From Pseudomonadota bacterium (lineage in GTDB: Bacteria > Pseudomonadota > Gammaproteobacteria > Burkholderiales > Thiobacillaceae), in the NCBI GenBank assembly GCA_030690985.1, contig JAUYFG010000166.1, positions 1 to 38,289 of the forward strand: a DNA stretch of 38,289 bases. Direction: 5' to 3'. The first letter of the stretch is position 1; each line of letters starts with the position of its first letter. Made by a program: the position numbers and the translations under genes. The notes under the pieces are model-generated. The model was not told where the DNA came from. It was given only the letters and a program-made list of their open reading frames with translations, and did not search any database. Positions 9,641 to 19,874 of the stretch are shown piece by piece.

Positions 9641-11176
9641 ATGCAACTCAATCCTTCCGAAATCAGCGAGCTGATCAAGAGCCGCATCGAGAACCTGGAA
9701 GCCGGTTCCGAACTGCGTACCCAGGGGACCGTGGTCTCCGTTACCGACGGCATCGTGCGGGTGCACGGCCTGGCCGAAGTCATGCAGGGTGAAATGCTGG
9801 AGTTCCCCGGCAATACCTTCGGCATGGCACTGAACCTGGAGCGCGACTCCGTCGGCGCCGTGGTGCTGGGTGAATACGAGCACATCTCGGAAGGCGACAC
9901 CGTCAAATGCACCGGCCGCATTCTTGAAGTGCCGGTCGGTGACCAATTGCTCGGCCGCGTGGTGAACGCCCTGGGCCAGCCGATCGACGCCAAGGGCCCG
10001 GTCAATTGCCCGACTACCGCGCCGATCGAGAAGATCGCCCCCGGTGTGATCGCCCGCCAGTCCGTATCGCAGCCAATGCAGACCGGCCTCAAGGCCATAG
10101 ACGCGATGGTGCCGGTCGGCCGCGGCCAGCGCGAACTGATTATCGGCGACCGTCAGACCGGCAAGACCGCCGTGGCTATCGACGCCATCATCAATCAGAA
10201 AGGTACCGGCGTTCTCTGTATCTACGTGGCGGTGGGCCAGAAGGCCTCCTCCATCGCCAACGTGGTGCGCAAACTGGAAGAGCACGGTGCCCTGGCGCAC
10301 ACCATCATCGTTGCCGCCACCGCCTCCGATCCTGCCGCGATGCAGTTTCTGGCGCCCTATGCCGGCTGCACCATGGGTGAATACTTCCGCGATTCCGGCC
10401 GCGACGCCCTGATCGTCTATGACGACCTGACCAAGCAGGCCTGGGCCTATCGTCAAATCTCTTTGCTGCTGCGCCGCCCGCCGGGCCGCGAAGCCTACCC
10501 TGGCGATGTGTTCTATCTGCACTCCCGCCTGCTGGAGCGCGCCGCCCGTGTCAACGCCGATTACGTCGAGAAGATGTCCGGGGTCAAGGGCCAGACCGGC
10601 TCGTTGACCGCCTTGCCGATCATCGAGACCCAGGCAGGCGACGTCTCCGCCTTCGTGCCGACCAACGTAATTTCGATTACCGACGGCCAGATTTTCCTGG
10701 AATCCGACTTGTTCAACGCCGGTGTCCGTCCCGCCATCAACGCCGGCCTTTCGGTGTCCCGCGTCGGTGGTGCCGCGCAGACCAAGGTGATCAAGAAACT
10801 GGGCGGTGGTATTCGTCTGGCGCTGGCGCAGTATCGTGAACTCGCGGCTTTCGCACAGTTCGCCTCGGACCTCGACGAAACCACCCGCAAGCAACTGGAG
10901 CGGGGCAAGATGGTTACGGAACTGATGAAGCAGTTCCAGTATTCGCCGATGAATGTCGCCGATATGGCCGTCACCCTGTTTGCCGTCAACCGTGGCTATA
11001 TGGATGACGTGGAGGTCAAACGCGCCCTTGCCTTCGAAGCGGCTCTGCAATCTTTCATGAAGGGCAAGTACGCCGCCATCATCGACAAAATCCAGAGTAG
11101 TGGCGACCTCGACGGCGAAACCGAGAAGCAGCTTTCCGCCGCCATCGAAGACTTCAAGGCCAGCGCGGCTTACTGA
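9641..11176 (+). CDS. atpA: ATP synthase F1 subunit alpha
   Basis: Alpha subunits form the non-catalytic nucleotide sites of the F1 head. The 511-aa product has the P-loop GDRQTGKT, the conserved [11 protein letters not shown], and the arginine-finger region [15 protein letters not shown]. The length is normal and there is no break. A good ribosome-binding site (CTGGAG) precedes ATG 9641. A long open frame on the opposite strand across this gene is a coding shadow. Confidence 0.98.
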   Translation: MQLNPSEISELIKSRIENLEAGSELRTQGTVVSVTDGIVRVHGLAEVMQGEMLEFPGNTFGMALNLERDSVGAVVLGEYEHISEGDTVKCTGRILEVPVGDQLLGRVVNALGQPIDAKGPVNCPTTAPIEKIAPGVIARQSVSQPMQTGLKAIDAMVPVGRGQRELIIGDRQTGKTAVAIDAIINQKGTGVLCIYVAVGQKASSIANVVRKLEEHGALAHTIIVAATASDPAAMQFLAPYAGCTMGEYFRDSGRDALIVYDDLTKQAWAYRQISLLLRRPPGREAYPGDVFYLHSRLLERAARVNADYVEKMSGVKGQTGSLTALPIIETQAGDVSAFVPTNVISITDGQIFLESDLFNAGVRPAINAGLSVSRVGGAAQTKVIKKLGGGIRLALAQYRELAAFAQFASDLDETTRKQLERGKMVTELMKQFQYSPMNVADMAVTLFAVNRGYMDDVEVKRALAFEAALQSFMKGKYAAIIDKIQSSGDLDGETEKQLSAAIEDFKASAAY

Positions 11177-11189
11177 GGACGGATAGAAC

Positions 11190-12056
11190 ATGGCAGCCGG
11201 CAAGGAAATACGCAGCAAGATCAAGAGCGTGGAAAACACGCGCAAGATCACTCGCGCCATGGAAATGGTCGCCGCCGCAAAAATGCGCAAGGCCCAGGAC
11301 CGGATGCGCCATGCCCGCCCCTATGCCGAGAAGATCGGCCGCGTTGCCGCTCACTTCAGTCAGGCGCACCCTGAGTATCGCCACCCCTTCGTGGTAACAC
11401 GCGTAACCGTCAAGCGTGTTGGCGTCATTCTGGTCACTACTGACAAGGGGCTCTGCGGTGGCCTCAACACCAACGCACTGCGCATGTCACTGGGCAAATT
11501 GAAGGCCTGGGACGAGCAGAAGATCGAAGTGGATGTCTGCGCAATCGGCAACAAGGGCCTCGGCTTCATGCAACGGCTCGGGGTCAATATCGCGTCTCAG
11601 GTCACCGGCCTCGGTGATACGGCACATATGGAGCGTCTGATTGGCCCGGTGCAGGTGATGCTGGACGCCTACAAGGAAGGCCGCATCGACGCGCTTTACC
11701 TGGTCTTCAGTCGCTTCATCTCGACCATGAAGCAGGAAGCCACGTTCAAGCAATTGCTGCCGCTCACTGCGGAAGAAGCCACCGAGAAGGCCGAACACCA
11801 CTGGGATTATATTTACGAGCCGGAAGCCAAGAGCGTGGTGGACAGCCTGATGGTGCGCTACATCGAGGCACTGATTTACCAGGCGGTGGCGGAAAACCTG
11901 GCATGCGAGCAGTCCGCCCGCATGGTGGCCATGAAGTCCGCTTCGGACAATGCCAAGACCGTCGTCGATGAGCTCAAGCTGGTCTACAACAAGACGCGCC
12001 AGGCCGCGATCACGCAAGAAATATCCGAAATCGTCGCGGGCGCAGCCGCCGTTTAA
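11190..12056 (+). CDS. atpG: ATP synthase F1 subunit gamma
   Basis: Gamma is the central rotor shaft. The 288-aa product starts with the family sequence [20 protein letters not shown] and ends with the C-terminal coiled-coil segment [20 protein letters not shown], the two helices that insert into the alpha3-beta3 ring. It contains the conserved [11 protein letters not shown] block. It lies 13 nt after atpA. Confidence 0.97.
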   Translation: MAAGKEIRSKIKSVENTRKITRAMEMVAAAKMRKAQDRMRHARPYAEKIGRVAAHFSQAHPEYRHPFVVTRVTVKRVGVILVTTDKGLCGGLNTNALRMSLGKLKAWDEQKIEVDVCAIGNKGLGFMQRLGVNIASQVTGLGDTAHMERLIGPVQVMLDAYKEGRIDALYLVFSRFISTMKQEATFKQLLPLTAEEATEKAEHHWDYIYEPEAKSVVDSLMVRYIEALIYQAVAENLACEQSARMVAMKSASDNAKTVVDELKLVYNKTRQAAITQEISEIVAGAAAV

Positions 12057-12070
12057 CAGATTCGAACTAG

Positions 12071-13465
<1,395 letters not shown>

Positions 13466-13477
13466 GGACGCGCCCTC

Positions 13478-13903
13478 ATGGCCATGACCCTACACGTCGA
13501 CATCGTCAGCGCGGAAGCGTCGATCTACAGCGGACTCGCCGAGTTTGTCGTAATCCCCGCCGAAATGGGCGAGGTCGGTATCTACCCGCGCCACACCCCC
13601 TTGCTGACTCGCATCAAGGCCGGCTCGGTGCGCATCAAGTCGCCGGACAAGGCTGAAGAAGACTTGATCTATGTCTCCGGCGGCATACTCGAAGTGCAGC
13701 CGGGTGTAGTCACCATCCTTTCCGATACCGCGATCCGCGGGCAGGATCTGGATGAAGCGCGCGCCAGCGAGGCCAAGGCCAGGGCCGAAGAAGTCATGCG
13801 CAATCGGACTTCCGCGATGGATTACGCCCAGGCCCAGGCGGAACTCGCCGAAGCCGTGGCGCAGCTCGCCGCTATTGCAAAATTGCGCAAGGTCGGACAT
13901 TGA
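13478..13903 (+). CDS. atpC: ATP synthase F1 subunit epsilon
   Basis: Epsilon sits at the foot of gamma and can inhibit hydrolysis through its C-terminal helices. The 141-aa product has the N-terminal beta-sandwich ([13 protein letters not shown], then [11 protein letters not shown]) and a C-terminal pair of helices with [10 protein letters not shown]. It is the last gene of the operon and ends 4 nt before the start of the terminator stem. Confidence 0.96.
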   Translation: MAMTLHVDIVSAEASIYSGLAEFVVIPAEMGEVGIYPRHTPLLTRIKAGSVRIKSPDKAEEDLIYVSGGILEVQPGVVTILSDTAIRGQDLDEARASEAKARAEEVMRNRTSAMDYAQAQAELAEAVAQLAAIAKLRKVGH

Positions 13904-13907
13904 CGCA

Positions 13908-13944
13908 ACTGGCTGGTGCGCACCTCCTCACCGGCCAGTTTTTC
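13908..13944 (+). terminator. Intrinsic terminator of the atp operon
   Basis: An 11-bp stem (ACTGGCTGGTG with CACCGGCCAGT, one G-U pair) and a 10-nt loop are followed by a run of five T starting at the last stem base. It lies just after the atpC stop. Confidence 0.9.
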
Positions 13945-13955
13945 TCGATTAATCA

Positions 13956-13984
13956 TTGACATAGCTTAGACCGGCCGGGATAAT
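13956..13984 (+). promoter_or_regulatory. Sigma-70 promoter of the tRNA gene
   Basis: A consensus -35 TTGACA (13956-13961) and -10 GATAAT (13979-13984) have the ideal 17-nt spacing, with the tRNA starting 22 nt downstream. A GC-rich stretch follows the -10, as expected for stringently controlled stable RNA promoters. Confidence 0.85.
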
Positions 13985-14005
13985 CCGCGCCTCATTTTGT
14001 ACCCC

Positions 14006-14082
14006 GGTGATGTAGCTCAGACGGTTAGAGCGGTGGATTCATAACCCACAGGTCGGCGGTTCGATTCCGCCCATCACCACCA
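14006..14082 (+). tRNA. tRNA with CAU anticodon, probably elongator tRNA-Met
   Basis: The 77-nt cloverleaf has acceptor stem GGTGATG/CATCACC, discriminator A and an encoded CCA. The D arm is GCTC/GAGC, the anticodon loop TTCATAA and the T arm GGCGGTTCGATTCCGCC. The first G-C acceptor pair excludes initiator tRNA, which has an unpaired first position. CAU is also the gene sequence of tRNA-Ile2, where the C is later modified to lysidine, so Ile2 remains possible. The base pair closing the anticodon loop reads A31-C39, an unusual mismatch. Confidence 0.93.
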
Positions 14083-14203
14083 ATTAAATTGGTGCATCCG
14101 TTCGGCAATTACAGATGTTGTGCTAGAGTCATTCCCAGAGCTTGGCTTACTGGCGTTGATTTACTAGACTTCTGCTCGTGGCAAGGATCGCGTCACGGTT
14201 GAT

Positions 14204-14223
14204 CGGTTAACCGCCCTATATAA
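14204..14223 (+). promoter_or_regulatory. Palindrome and possible -10 box upstream of a small unknown gene
   Basis: CGGTTAACCG (14204-14213) is a perfect 10-bp palindrome immediately upstream of TATATAA (14217-14223), which could be a -10 box 15 nt before the ATG at 14239. No good -35 is visible at 16-18 nt, so an activator-dependent or repressed promoter is possible. The rest of the 156-bp gap after the tRNA shows nothing else clear. Confidence 0.3.
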
Positions 14224-14238
14224 CGACAGGTTTAGAAA

Positions 14239-14457
14239 ATGAGCTTATTTGATAAGTTTTTAGGTGCTCTCCGCGTTACTGAACCAGTTTTCACCGCTGT
14301 TCCTCCAGATCACTACCAGCCCGAAGTTTCGTTTGTAAAACAAGTTCGAGTCTCTTTGTCTGATGGTAGTGTTTCAATGGGGATTGGAAATATGTTTACG
14401 CGAGAAGGCCACGACAAACTGTACGCCTCTCTGAAGAACTACCAATTTACCGAATAA
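14239..14457 (+). CDS. Small hypothetical protein, 72 aa
   Basis: I recognise no family. The protein begins MSLFDKFLGALRV, has a central polar stretch of beta character (SFVKQVRVSLSDGSVSMGIG) and ends KNYQFTE. It has no signal peptide, membrane helix or Cys. A weak AGG lies 9 nt before the ATG. Base composition is clearly less GC-rich than the flanking atp and miaB genes. It sits between the tRNA gene and a good intrinsic terminator, which supports it as a separate transcription unit. With the next gene it forms an islet of probably foreign origin beside a tRNA. Confidence 0.6.
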   Translation: MSLFDKFLGALRVTEPVFTAVPPDHYQPEVSFVKQVRVSLSDGSVSMGIGNMFTREGHDKLYASLKNYQFTE

Positions 14458-14479
14458 CCGATATATTTGGTGATTGTGT

Positions 14480-14502
14480 CGCCGCCTACGGGCGGCGTTT
14501 TT
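14480..14502 (+). terminator. Intrinsic terminator after the 72-aa gene
   Basis: CGCCGCC and GGCGGCG form a 7-bp GC stem around a TACG loop, followed by TTTT. It lies 23 nt after the stop of the small gene and just 20 nt before the start of the next gene, so that gene needs its own promoter or readthrough. Confidence 0.85.
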
Positions 14503-14521
14503 CTATTTGTCGCGTGTAAAT

Positions 14522-15145
14522 ATGACAGCACAGCAGAATGACGACCTCCAACATTTGCTTGATTTGTTCAAGTCTATTGAGCCACTCCAGAAAATTGTCG
14601 AGTCCTTGGGTGATGGGCTTGATGGGCCTGCGCTCAATGAAACTCGCAATGCTACGTTCCATCTGCTTTGTGCCCTGCTGGCCGAATCTGGCGACGTAAG
14701 ACGAATCCAATTAGAAAAGGCGGAACGCCATGCGCAGCGTGCAATTTATGATTGCCATGAAGCCATGCTGCTGCGAGAGCTTGACCGCTTACGTGATTTT
14801 AAGGATAGCTACGCAAAAGTTGTAATATCTTCGATTATTCCAGATTGGGTAGATTTGGTGCGTGCGGCCAGAGACGCGCATTCAAGTATAAAAAGGGCTA
14901 GAGATCAGAATGGGGAGGAGCGGAACAACTTTTATGCAGAGATGGCGCCACATGTTAAGGAACTAAACAGGATTAACGAAATCTGTGAGTCGGCCCGCGA
15001 AGAATTAAACAAAATAATCAGAAGGGATAACGAAGAATTAAAGAGGCTGCATCTAGAGGCTTTGCGGGCACGGTCATTTGGTAAGTGGAGCTTGATTCTC
15101 GGCCTGCTGGCAGCAGTTGGTGCATGGATGTTTCCTGTCAAGTAG
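14522..15145 (+). CDS. Hypothetical coiled-coil protein with a C-terminal membrane anchor, 207 aa
   Basis: The family is not recognised. Residues 1 to about 180 are almost entirely helical and charged (for example [14 protein letters not shown] and [20 protein letters not shown]), predicting coiled coils. The last 20 residues ([17 protein letters not shown]) form a single hydrophobic helix, so it is probably tail-anchored with the bulk in the cytoplasm. ATG 14522 (MTAQQNDDL) was chosen; an in-frame TTG at 14474 would run through the terminator hairpin and is rejected. No Shine-Dalgarno is visible. Codon use is AT-richer than in the neighbours. Together with the 72-aa gene it forms an islet between the tRNA and miaB. 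Confidence 0.7.
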   Translation: MTAQQNDDLQHLLDLFKSIEPLQKIVESLGDGLDGPALNETRNATFHLLCALLAESGDVRRIQLEKAERHAQRAIYDCHEAMLLRELDRLRDFKDSYAKVVISSIIPDWVDLVRAARDAHSSIKRARDQNGEERNNFYAEMAPHVKELNRINEICESAREELNKIIRRDNEELKRLHLEALRARSFGKWSLILGLLAAVGAWMFPVK

Positions 15146-15186
15146 CATTCCCTTACGACTGTATTCATATTTCACCTCAATTTCCT

Positions 15187-16524
15187 GTGACAACTTCCCG
15201 CAAGGTCTACATCCGCACTTTTGGTTGCCAGATGAACGAGTACGACTCGGACAAGATGGCCGATGTGCTCGCCGCCGACGCTGGCTATATCGTGACGGAC
15301 AAGCCCGAGGATGCCGACATCATTCTGTTCAATACCTGTTCGGTGCGGGAAAAAGCGCAGGAGAAGGTGTTCACCGATCTCGGCATGGTGAGGCACCTGA
15401 AACAGGCCAACCCGAATCTGATTATCGGTGTCGGCGGCTGTGTGGCCAGCCAGGAAGGCGCGGCCATCGTGCAACGTGCGCCCTATGTCGATCTGGTGTT
15501 CGGGCCGCAAACCCTGCACCGCCTCCCGGCCATGATGGAAAAGCGCCGTGCCAGCGGCCGGCCGCAAGTCGATATTTCCTTCCCGGAAATAGAAAAGTTC
15601 GATCATCTGCCGCCTTCGCGTGTCGAGGGCGCCACCGCCTTTGTTTCGATCATGGAAGGCTGCAGCAAGTACTGCACTTTCTGTGTCGTGCCCTATACGC
15701 GCGGCGAAGAGGTGTCGCGTCCCTTGGCCGATGTGCTGGCCGAAGTGGCGCACCTGGCCGGCGAAGGCGTAAAGGAAGTGACCCTGCTCGGCCAGAACGT
15801 GAATGCTTACCGGGGCGAGATGGGTGAAGATGAAGTGGCTGATTTTGCATTGCTGCTGGAGCTCGTGGCCGAGGTGCCCGGCATCGAACGCATCCGCTTT
15901 ACCACGTCCCACCCTCGGGAATTCACGCAGCGTCTGATCGACGCCTATGCGCGCATTCCGAAACTGGTGTCCTACCTGCACCTGCCGGTGCAGTCGGGTT
16001 CGGACAGGATTCTGGCCGCAATGAAGCGCGGCTACACCACGCTGGAATACAAGAGCACCCTCCGCCGCATCAAGGAGGCACGCCCCGATATCAGCATCGC
16101 CTCGGATTTCATCATCGGCTTCCCCGGCGAAACCGAGGCGGATTTTGCGGCCACCCTGAAACTCATCGAAGACGTCGGTTTCGATGCTTCCTTCAGCTTC
16201 GTCTACAGCCCGCGTCCCGGCACGCCGGCCGCCAGTCTGGCCGACGACACCCCACATGAAGTGAAGATGCAGCGCCTCTACCGACTTCAGGAGTTGATCA
16301 ACAAACAGGCTGCGGCCATCAGTTCAAGCATGGTGGGCAGCGTGCAGCGGGTTCTGGTGGAAAAGCCTTCGAAGAAAGACCCCAAGGAGTTGATGGGGCG
16401 CACCGAGAATAACCGCATCGTCAACTTTCCCGCGCCGGCCCGCCTCATAGGGCAGTTTGTCGAGGTGATGATTACCCAGGCCATGCCACACAGCTTGCGC
16501 GGCGAAGTAGTCGTCAAAACCTGA
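15187..16524 (+). CDS. miaB: tRNA-2-methylthio-N6-dimethylallyladenosine synthase MiaB
   Basis: MiaB is a radical-SAM methylthiotransferase that converts i6A37 to ms2i6A37 in tRNAs reading codons that start with U. The N-terminal domain has the three Cys of the auxiliary Fe-S cluster in [16 protein letters not shown] and GGCVAS. The radical-SAM motif is [15 protein letters not shown], and the C-terminus is a TRAM domain. I placed the start at GTG 15187 ([15 protein letters not shown]), giving 445 aa. An in-frame ATG at 15124 overlaps the upstream unknown gene and adds residues not typical of the family. No clear ribosome-binding site is seen for either. The gene heads the overlapping set miaB-ybeZ-ybeY-corC. 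Confidence 0.95.
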   Translation: MTTSRKVYIRTFGCQMNEYDSDKMADVLAADAGYIVTDKPEDADIILFNTCSVREKAQEKVFTDLGMVRHLKQANPNLIIGVGGCVASQEGAAIVQRAPYVDLVFGPQTLHRLPAMMEKRRASGRPQVDISFPEIEKFDHLPPSRVEGATAFVSIMEGCSKYCTFCVVPYTRGEEVSRPLADVLAEVAHLAGEGVKEVTLLGQNVNAYRGEMGEDEVADFALLLELVAEVPGIERIRFTTSHPREFTQRLIDAYARIPKLVSYLHLPVQSGSDRILAAMKRGYTTLEYKSTLRRIKEARPDISIASDFIIGFPGETEADFAATLKLIEDVGFDASFSFVYSPRPGTPAASLADDTPHEVKMQRLYRLQELINKQAAAISSSMVGSVQRVLVEKPSKKDPKELMGRTENNRIVNFPAPARLIGQFVEVMITQAMPHSLRGEVVVKT

Positions 16525-17471
16525 TGCAGGTGAACTTCACGCCGGTGGATAACGCCCGCCTGGCCAACTTGTGCGGCGTTCTTGACGAAAACCTGCGCCA
16601 GATAGAAACCGCGCTCAATGTGACTATTTCCCGGCGCGGCGAGCTGTTTCAGGTGACCGGAGACAGCGAACAGCAGCAACACGCAATCAAGCTGCTCAAG
16701 GACTTCTACCAGCGTGCGCGCAAACCGCTGGACATCGACGAGATCCAGTTGGCCCTGGTCGAAGTGGCGCACACGCCGCACCTCCCTGACGCTGACGACG
16801 GCGACATCCCGGTATTGATGACCCGCCGTGTCGGGCTGCATGGCCGCACGCCGCGCCAGAACAGCTACATCCGCCAGATGCAGGAGTACGACATCACTTT
16901 CGGCATCGGCCCGGCCGGCACCGGCAAGACTTACCTGGCAGTGGCCGGTGCGGTGGATGCGCTGGAACGTGATCTGGTCAAACGCATCGTCCTGGTGCGG
17001 CCTGCGGTTGAAGCGGGCGAGCACCTGGGCTTCCTGCCCGGCGATCTGGTGCAGAAAGTCGATCCCTACCTGCGCCCGCTCCATGACGCGCTCTACGACC
17101 TGATGGGTTTCGACAAGACCACACGCCAGTTCGAGAAAGGGGTGATCGAAGTGGCGCCGCTCGCTTTCATGCGCGGACGCACCCTGAATCACGCCTTCAT
17201 CATTCTCGACGAAGCACAGAACACCACGCCGGAGCATATGAAGATGTTCCTCACCCGCTTCGGCTTCGGCTCGCGCGCGGTAGTGACCGGCGATGTCACC
17301 CAGATCGATCTGCCGCGTGGCCACCGCTGCGGCCTGATCGAGGCACGCGAGATATTGAAGAACGTGCGCGGGCTGGCCTTCACCGACTTCCAGAACGAGG
17401 ATGTGGTGCGGCATCCCCTGGTTGCCCGCATCGTCGATGCCTACGACGCCTATGCGAAAGGCCAGGTATGA
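16524..17471 (+). CDS. ybeZ: PhoH-family ATPase YbeZ
   Basis: YbeZ is a PhoH-like P-loop ATPase with predicted RNA helicase or chaperone activity that partners the ribonuclease YbeY. The 315-aa product has an N-terminal KH-like segment (residues about 1-60), Walker A GPAGTGKTYLAV and Walker B AFIILDEAQN, then the conserved GDVTQIDLPRG. Its start shares one base with the miaB stop (TGATG) and its end overlaps ybeY by 4 nt, so translation is coupled on both sides. Confidence 0.94.
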   Translation: MQVNFTPVDNARLANLCGVLDENLRQIETALNVTISRRGELFQVTGDSEQQQHAIKLLKDFYQRARKPLDIDEIQLALVEVAHTPHLPDADDGDIPVLMTRRVGLHGRTPRQNSYIRQMQEYDITFGIGPAGTGKTYLAVAGAVDALERDLVKRIVLVRPAVEAGEHLGFLPGDLVQKVDPYLRPLHDALYDLMGFDKTTRQFEKGVIEVAPLAFMRGRTLNHAFIILDEAQNTTPEHMKMFLTRFGFGSRAVVTGDVTQIDLPRGHRCGLIEAREILKNVRGLAFTDFQNEDVVRHPLVARIVDAYDAYAKGQV

Positions 17472-17923
17472 CCCAACCGTCCAAGCTTGCTCTTACCATT
17501 CAGTTCGCTTGTAAGCCCGCCAACCTGCCTAGCCGTGCGGAGTTCCGCCACTGGGCCAAGGCATCGCTCCAGCATGATGTGGATGCCACGCTACGCGTGG
17601 TGGATGAGGCCGAAGGCACGCAGTTGAATCAGGACTACCGGGACAAGCCCGCCGCCACCAATGTGCTTACCTTCGCCTACGGCGCTGAACTGGATGATGG
17701 CCCGCTGTGCGGCGATATTGTCTTGTGCGCCGCCGTGGTCGAGCGCGAGGCGATGGAACAGAACAAGACACTGCAAGCGCATTACGCCCATCTCACGGTT
17801 CATGGCATGCTGCACCTGCAAGGCTACGACCATGTAGCCGAGAACGAGGCGATTGCGATGGAAGCGATCGAAAGTTTTATCATGATGCGACTGGGATTCC
17901 CTGACCCATACCAAGATGGATGA
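17468..17923 (+). CDS. ybeY: Endoribonuclease YbeY (16S rRNA maturation)
   Basis: YbeY is a metal-dependent endoribonuclease that matures the 3' end of 16S rRNA and takes part in ribosome quality control. The 151-aa product has the zinc-binding signature HGMLHLQGYDH, with the three His ligands, and the family sequence NQDYRDKPAATNVLTF. It overlaps ybeZ by 4 nt and corC by 8 nt. Confidence 0.96.
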   Translation: MTQPSKLALTIQFACKPANLPSRAEFRHWAKASLQHDVDATLRVVDEAEGTQLNQDYRDKPAATNVLTFAYGAELDDGPLCGDIVLCAAVVEREAMEQNKTLQAHYAHLTVHGMLHLQGYDHVAENEAIAMEAIESFIMMRLGFPDPYQDG

Positions 17924-18755
17924 CAGTAGTAGTAATCGACCTGGCCTGATCGAACGCCTAACCTCCTGGCTCTCACGCGAGCCGGACAATCGCGAAGAAT
18001 TGCTCGAACTCCTGCACGGGGCCTACGAGAAAAATCTGCTGGATGCCGATGCGCTCTCGATGATCGAGGGTGTCATGCAGGTTTCGGAAATGCAGGTGCG
18101 CGAGATCATGATTCCGCGCGCGCAGCTCGATGTGGTGGACATCAACGAATCGCCGGAAAAAATTCTTCCCTACGTCATCGAGGCCGCGCATTCACGTTTC
18201 CCCGCCGTGGACGGCGAACGCGACAACGTGGTGGGTATCCTGCTGGCCAAGGATTTGCTGCGGCTCTGTACCGAAGAAGACGTCAACCTGCGCGACCAGT
18301 TGCGGCCGGCGGTGTTCATCCCGGAATCCAAACGGCTGAATGTGCTTCTGCGCGAGTTCCGCGCCTCGCGTAATCACATCGCCATCGTGGTCGACGAGTA
18401 CGGCGGCGTCGCCGGTCTGGTGACCATCGAGGATGTGCTGGAACAGATCGTCGGTGATATCGAAGACGAATTTGATTACGACGAGGACGAGGACAATATC
18501 CTCAAGCTGGACAGCAGCGCATTCCGGGTCAAAGCGCAGACGGAAATCGGCGACTTCAATCTGGCGATGGGTACCAGCTTTGCCGATGACGAATTCGACA
18601 CGGTGGGAGGCCTGGTTACCCACGCCTTCGGCCGGGTTCCCAAACGGGGTGAGGCCGTTGAGATCAATGGCCTGCGTTTCCAGGTGCTGCGCGCTGATAG
18701 CCGTCGGATGCACAGCCTGCGGGTCGAACGTCTGCCGCAGGCCTCGTTGTTGTGA
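17916..18755 (+). CDS. corC: CBS-domain protein of the CorC/HlyC family
   Basis: The 279-aa product has two CBS domains (around IPRAQLDVVDINESPE to GILLAKDLL, and IPESKRLNVLLREF to GLVTIEDVLEQIVG) and a C-terminal CorC_HlyC domain. There is no membrane domain, so this is the short cytoplasmic type long named magnesium/cobalt efflux protein CorC. Its true job is not settled; adenine nucleotide sensing is likely. In many proteobacteria corC follows ybeY and precedes lnt, but no lnt follows here. The start overlaps ybeY by 8 nt. Confidence 0.92.
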   Translation: MDDSSSNRPGLIERLTSWLSREPDNREELLELLHGAYEKNLLDADALSMIEGVMQVSEMQVREIMIPRAQLDVVDINESPEKILPYVIEAAHSRFPAVDGERDNVVGILLAKDLLRLCTEEDVNLRDQLRPAVFIPESKRLNVLLREFRASRNHIAIVVDEYGGVAGLVTIEDVLEQIVGDIEDEFDYDEDEDNILKLDSSAFRVKAQTEIGDFNLAMGTSFADDEFDTVGGLVTHAFGRVPKRGEAVEINGLRFQVLRADSRRMHSLRVERLPQASLL

Positions 18756-19058
18756 GCCGGTGTGGTTCTGCTGCTACTCGCACCAGGGCAGTCTATTGCC
18801 TGCACGCCGCAAGCGCGTCAGTGAAATAAATGGCGCGCTAAACTTGGCGCAACTTATCCGTTCAACCGGACAAGTGCAGGAAGCACCCCACTCTTTGAAT
18901 GCTGCGAAAAAAGTTGTTGCAATGTCGCAACGTGGTTATGAGATGGACCTGCGGCAGTTGTGCTACTAGTCGAATGTTCTAATATTCGCAAATATACTGA
19001 GCGCTCAACTTTCGATTCACCGATTTCTCTTTCTTGTCAACGTTTTAGGAGTATTCCC
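18756..19058. other. Gene-free stretch of about 300 bp before the repeat-protein gene
   Basis: No credible gene is visible. It holds an inverted repeat GTTGC-N6-GCAAC (18916-18931), a candidate promoter at 18958-18985, and a long AT-rich leader of about 70 nt that ends in a TAGGAG ribosome-binding site before ATG 19059. No terminator for corC is obvious. Confidence 0.6.
18958..18985 (+). promoter_or_regulatory. Candidate promoter of the Met-rich repeat protein gene
   Basis: TTGTGC (18958-18963) and TAATAT (18980-18985) are 16 nt apart, giving a 5' leader of about 65 nt. The inverted repeat GTTGC-N6-GCAAC lies about 27 bp upstream of the -35 and could be a regulator site. Confidence 0.45.
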
Positions 19059-19703
19059 ATGAAGATGATTTCTGCCCTGGTCCTGGCCATGATCGCCACC
19101 GCCGCTTCCGCCGAGACCCCGGAACAAACCGCCGCCAACCTGCTGGATCCCGTCAAAGCTGCCCACATCGCTGCGGACCCCAAGGCTGCCGTCGCCACCA
19201 TGACCAACCTGATGGACCCGGCCACCACCATGATCCTGATGCAGAAAGGCATGGATCCCGCCACCTTCACCAAGATGATGCAAGCCGGCATGTCTCCCGA
19301 CATCCTGAAGGCCTACATGGCCTTCATCGACCCGAACATGTACATGAAGTGGCTGGCCGCTTCCATGGACCCCAACTTCTACACCGCCGCCATGGCTCCC
19401 CTGATGAACCCCAACATGTACATGAAGTGGCTGGGTGCTCCTCTGGATCCCCGCGTCCTGCAAATGGCCGCTGCTCCCCTGAACCCCAACATGTACATGA
19501 ACTGGGCGATGGCTCCTGTTGCTCCGGCCAACCTGAACATGATGATGGCTCCGCTGAACCCCAACCTGTACACCCAATGGGCCGGCGCCGCTGCTGATCC
19601 CAAGACCTACGGCACCTGGGGCGGCTTCATCAACCCCGCCACCTACGGCAACATCGCCAACCCGTTCGCTGGTTTCTTCCCGGCCGCTCCCGCCGCGAAG
19701 TAA
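19059..19703 (+). CDS. Exported Met/Pro-rich tandem-repeat protein, 214 aa, function unknown
   Basis: I recognise no family. A signal peptide (MKMISALVLAMIATAASA, cleavage before ETP) directs export to the periplasm or outside. The mature part of about 196 residues is almost wholly made of about 14 units of 12-13 residues. Each unit opens with Asp-Pro or Asn-Pro (rarely Ser-Pro or Ala-Pro), as in DPNMYMKWLAASM, NPNMYMKWLGAPL and NPNMYMNWAMAPV. It holds about 23 Met, many Tyr/Trp, no Cys and one His. The N-terminal units are helical and Met-rich (DPATTMILMQKGM); the C-terminal ones are aromatic. It has a strong ribosome-binding site (TAGGAG), frequent-codon use and a very strong terminator, suggesting abundant expression. 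Ideas include a structural or surface protein, or Cu(I) binding through Met; none is demonstrated. ATG 19059 is fixed by the signal peptide. Confidence 0.85.
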   Translation: MKMISALVLAMIATAASAETPEQTAANLLDPVKAAHIAADPKAAVATMTNLMDPATTMILMQKGMDPATFTKMMQAGMSPDILKAYMAFIDPNMYMKWLAASMDPNFYTAAMAPLMNPNMYMKWLGAPLDPRVLQMAAAPLNPNMYMNWAMAPVAPANLNMMMAPLNPNLYTQWAGAAADPKTYGTWGGFINPATYGNIANPFAGFFPAAPAAK

Positions 19704-19721
19704 TAACGGCTAAGCAGCAGG

Positions 19722-19758
19722 AAAAAGGGGTGGAACGCGAGTTCCACCCCTTTTTTTT
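19722..19758. terminator. Strong intrinsic terminator, probably bidirectional
   Basis: AAAAAGGGGTGGAAC and its exact complement flank a GCGA loop (19737-19740), ending in eight T. The A-tract on the left makes it work for the minus strand too, closing the folate cyclo-ligase transcript from the other side. Confidence 0.95.
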
Positions 19759-19874
19759 GGTATGCCCGGTGCTGCCACGCTCCTGTGTTGGGATGCACGA
19801 ACAATTACTCGCTGATCGGCAATCCTGTATCGGTGTTCTTGTTCCGGTTTGCGGGTGATACGGCTGCGCCTGAA

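Noticed and set aside
9626-11290. Open frame of about 554 codons on the minus strand opposite atpA
   Set aside because: It mirrors atpA codons, has no recognisable domain and would need transcription against the atp operon.
14474-14521. N-terminal extension of the 207-aa protein from TTG 14474
   Set aside because: It would translate straight through the intrinsic terminator hairpin and gives an Arg-rich extension without sense.
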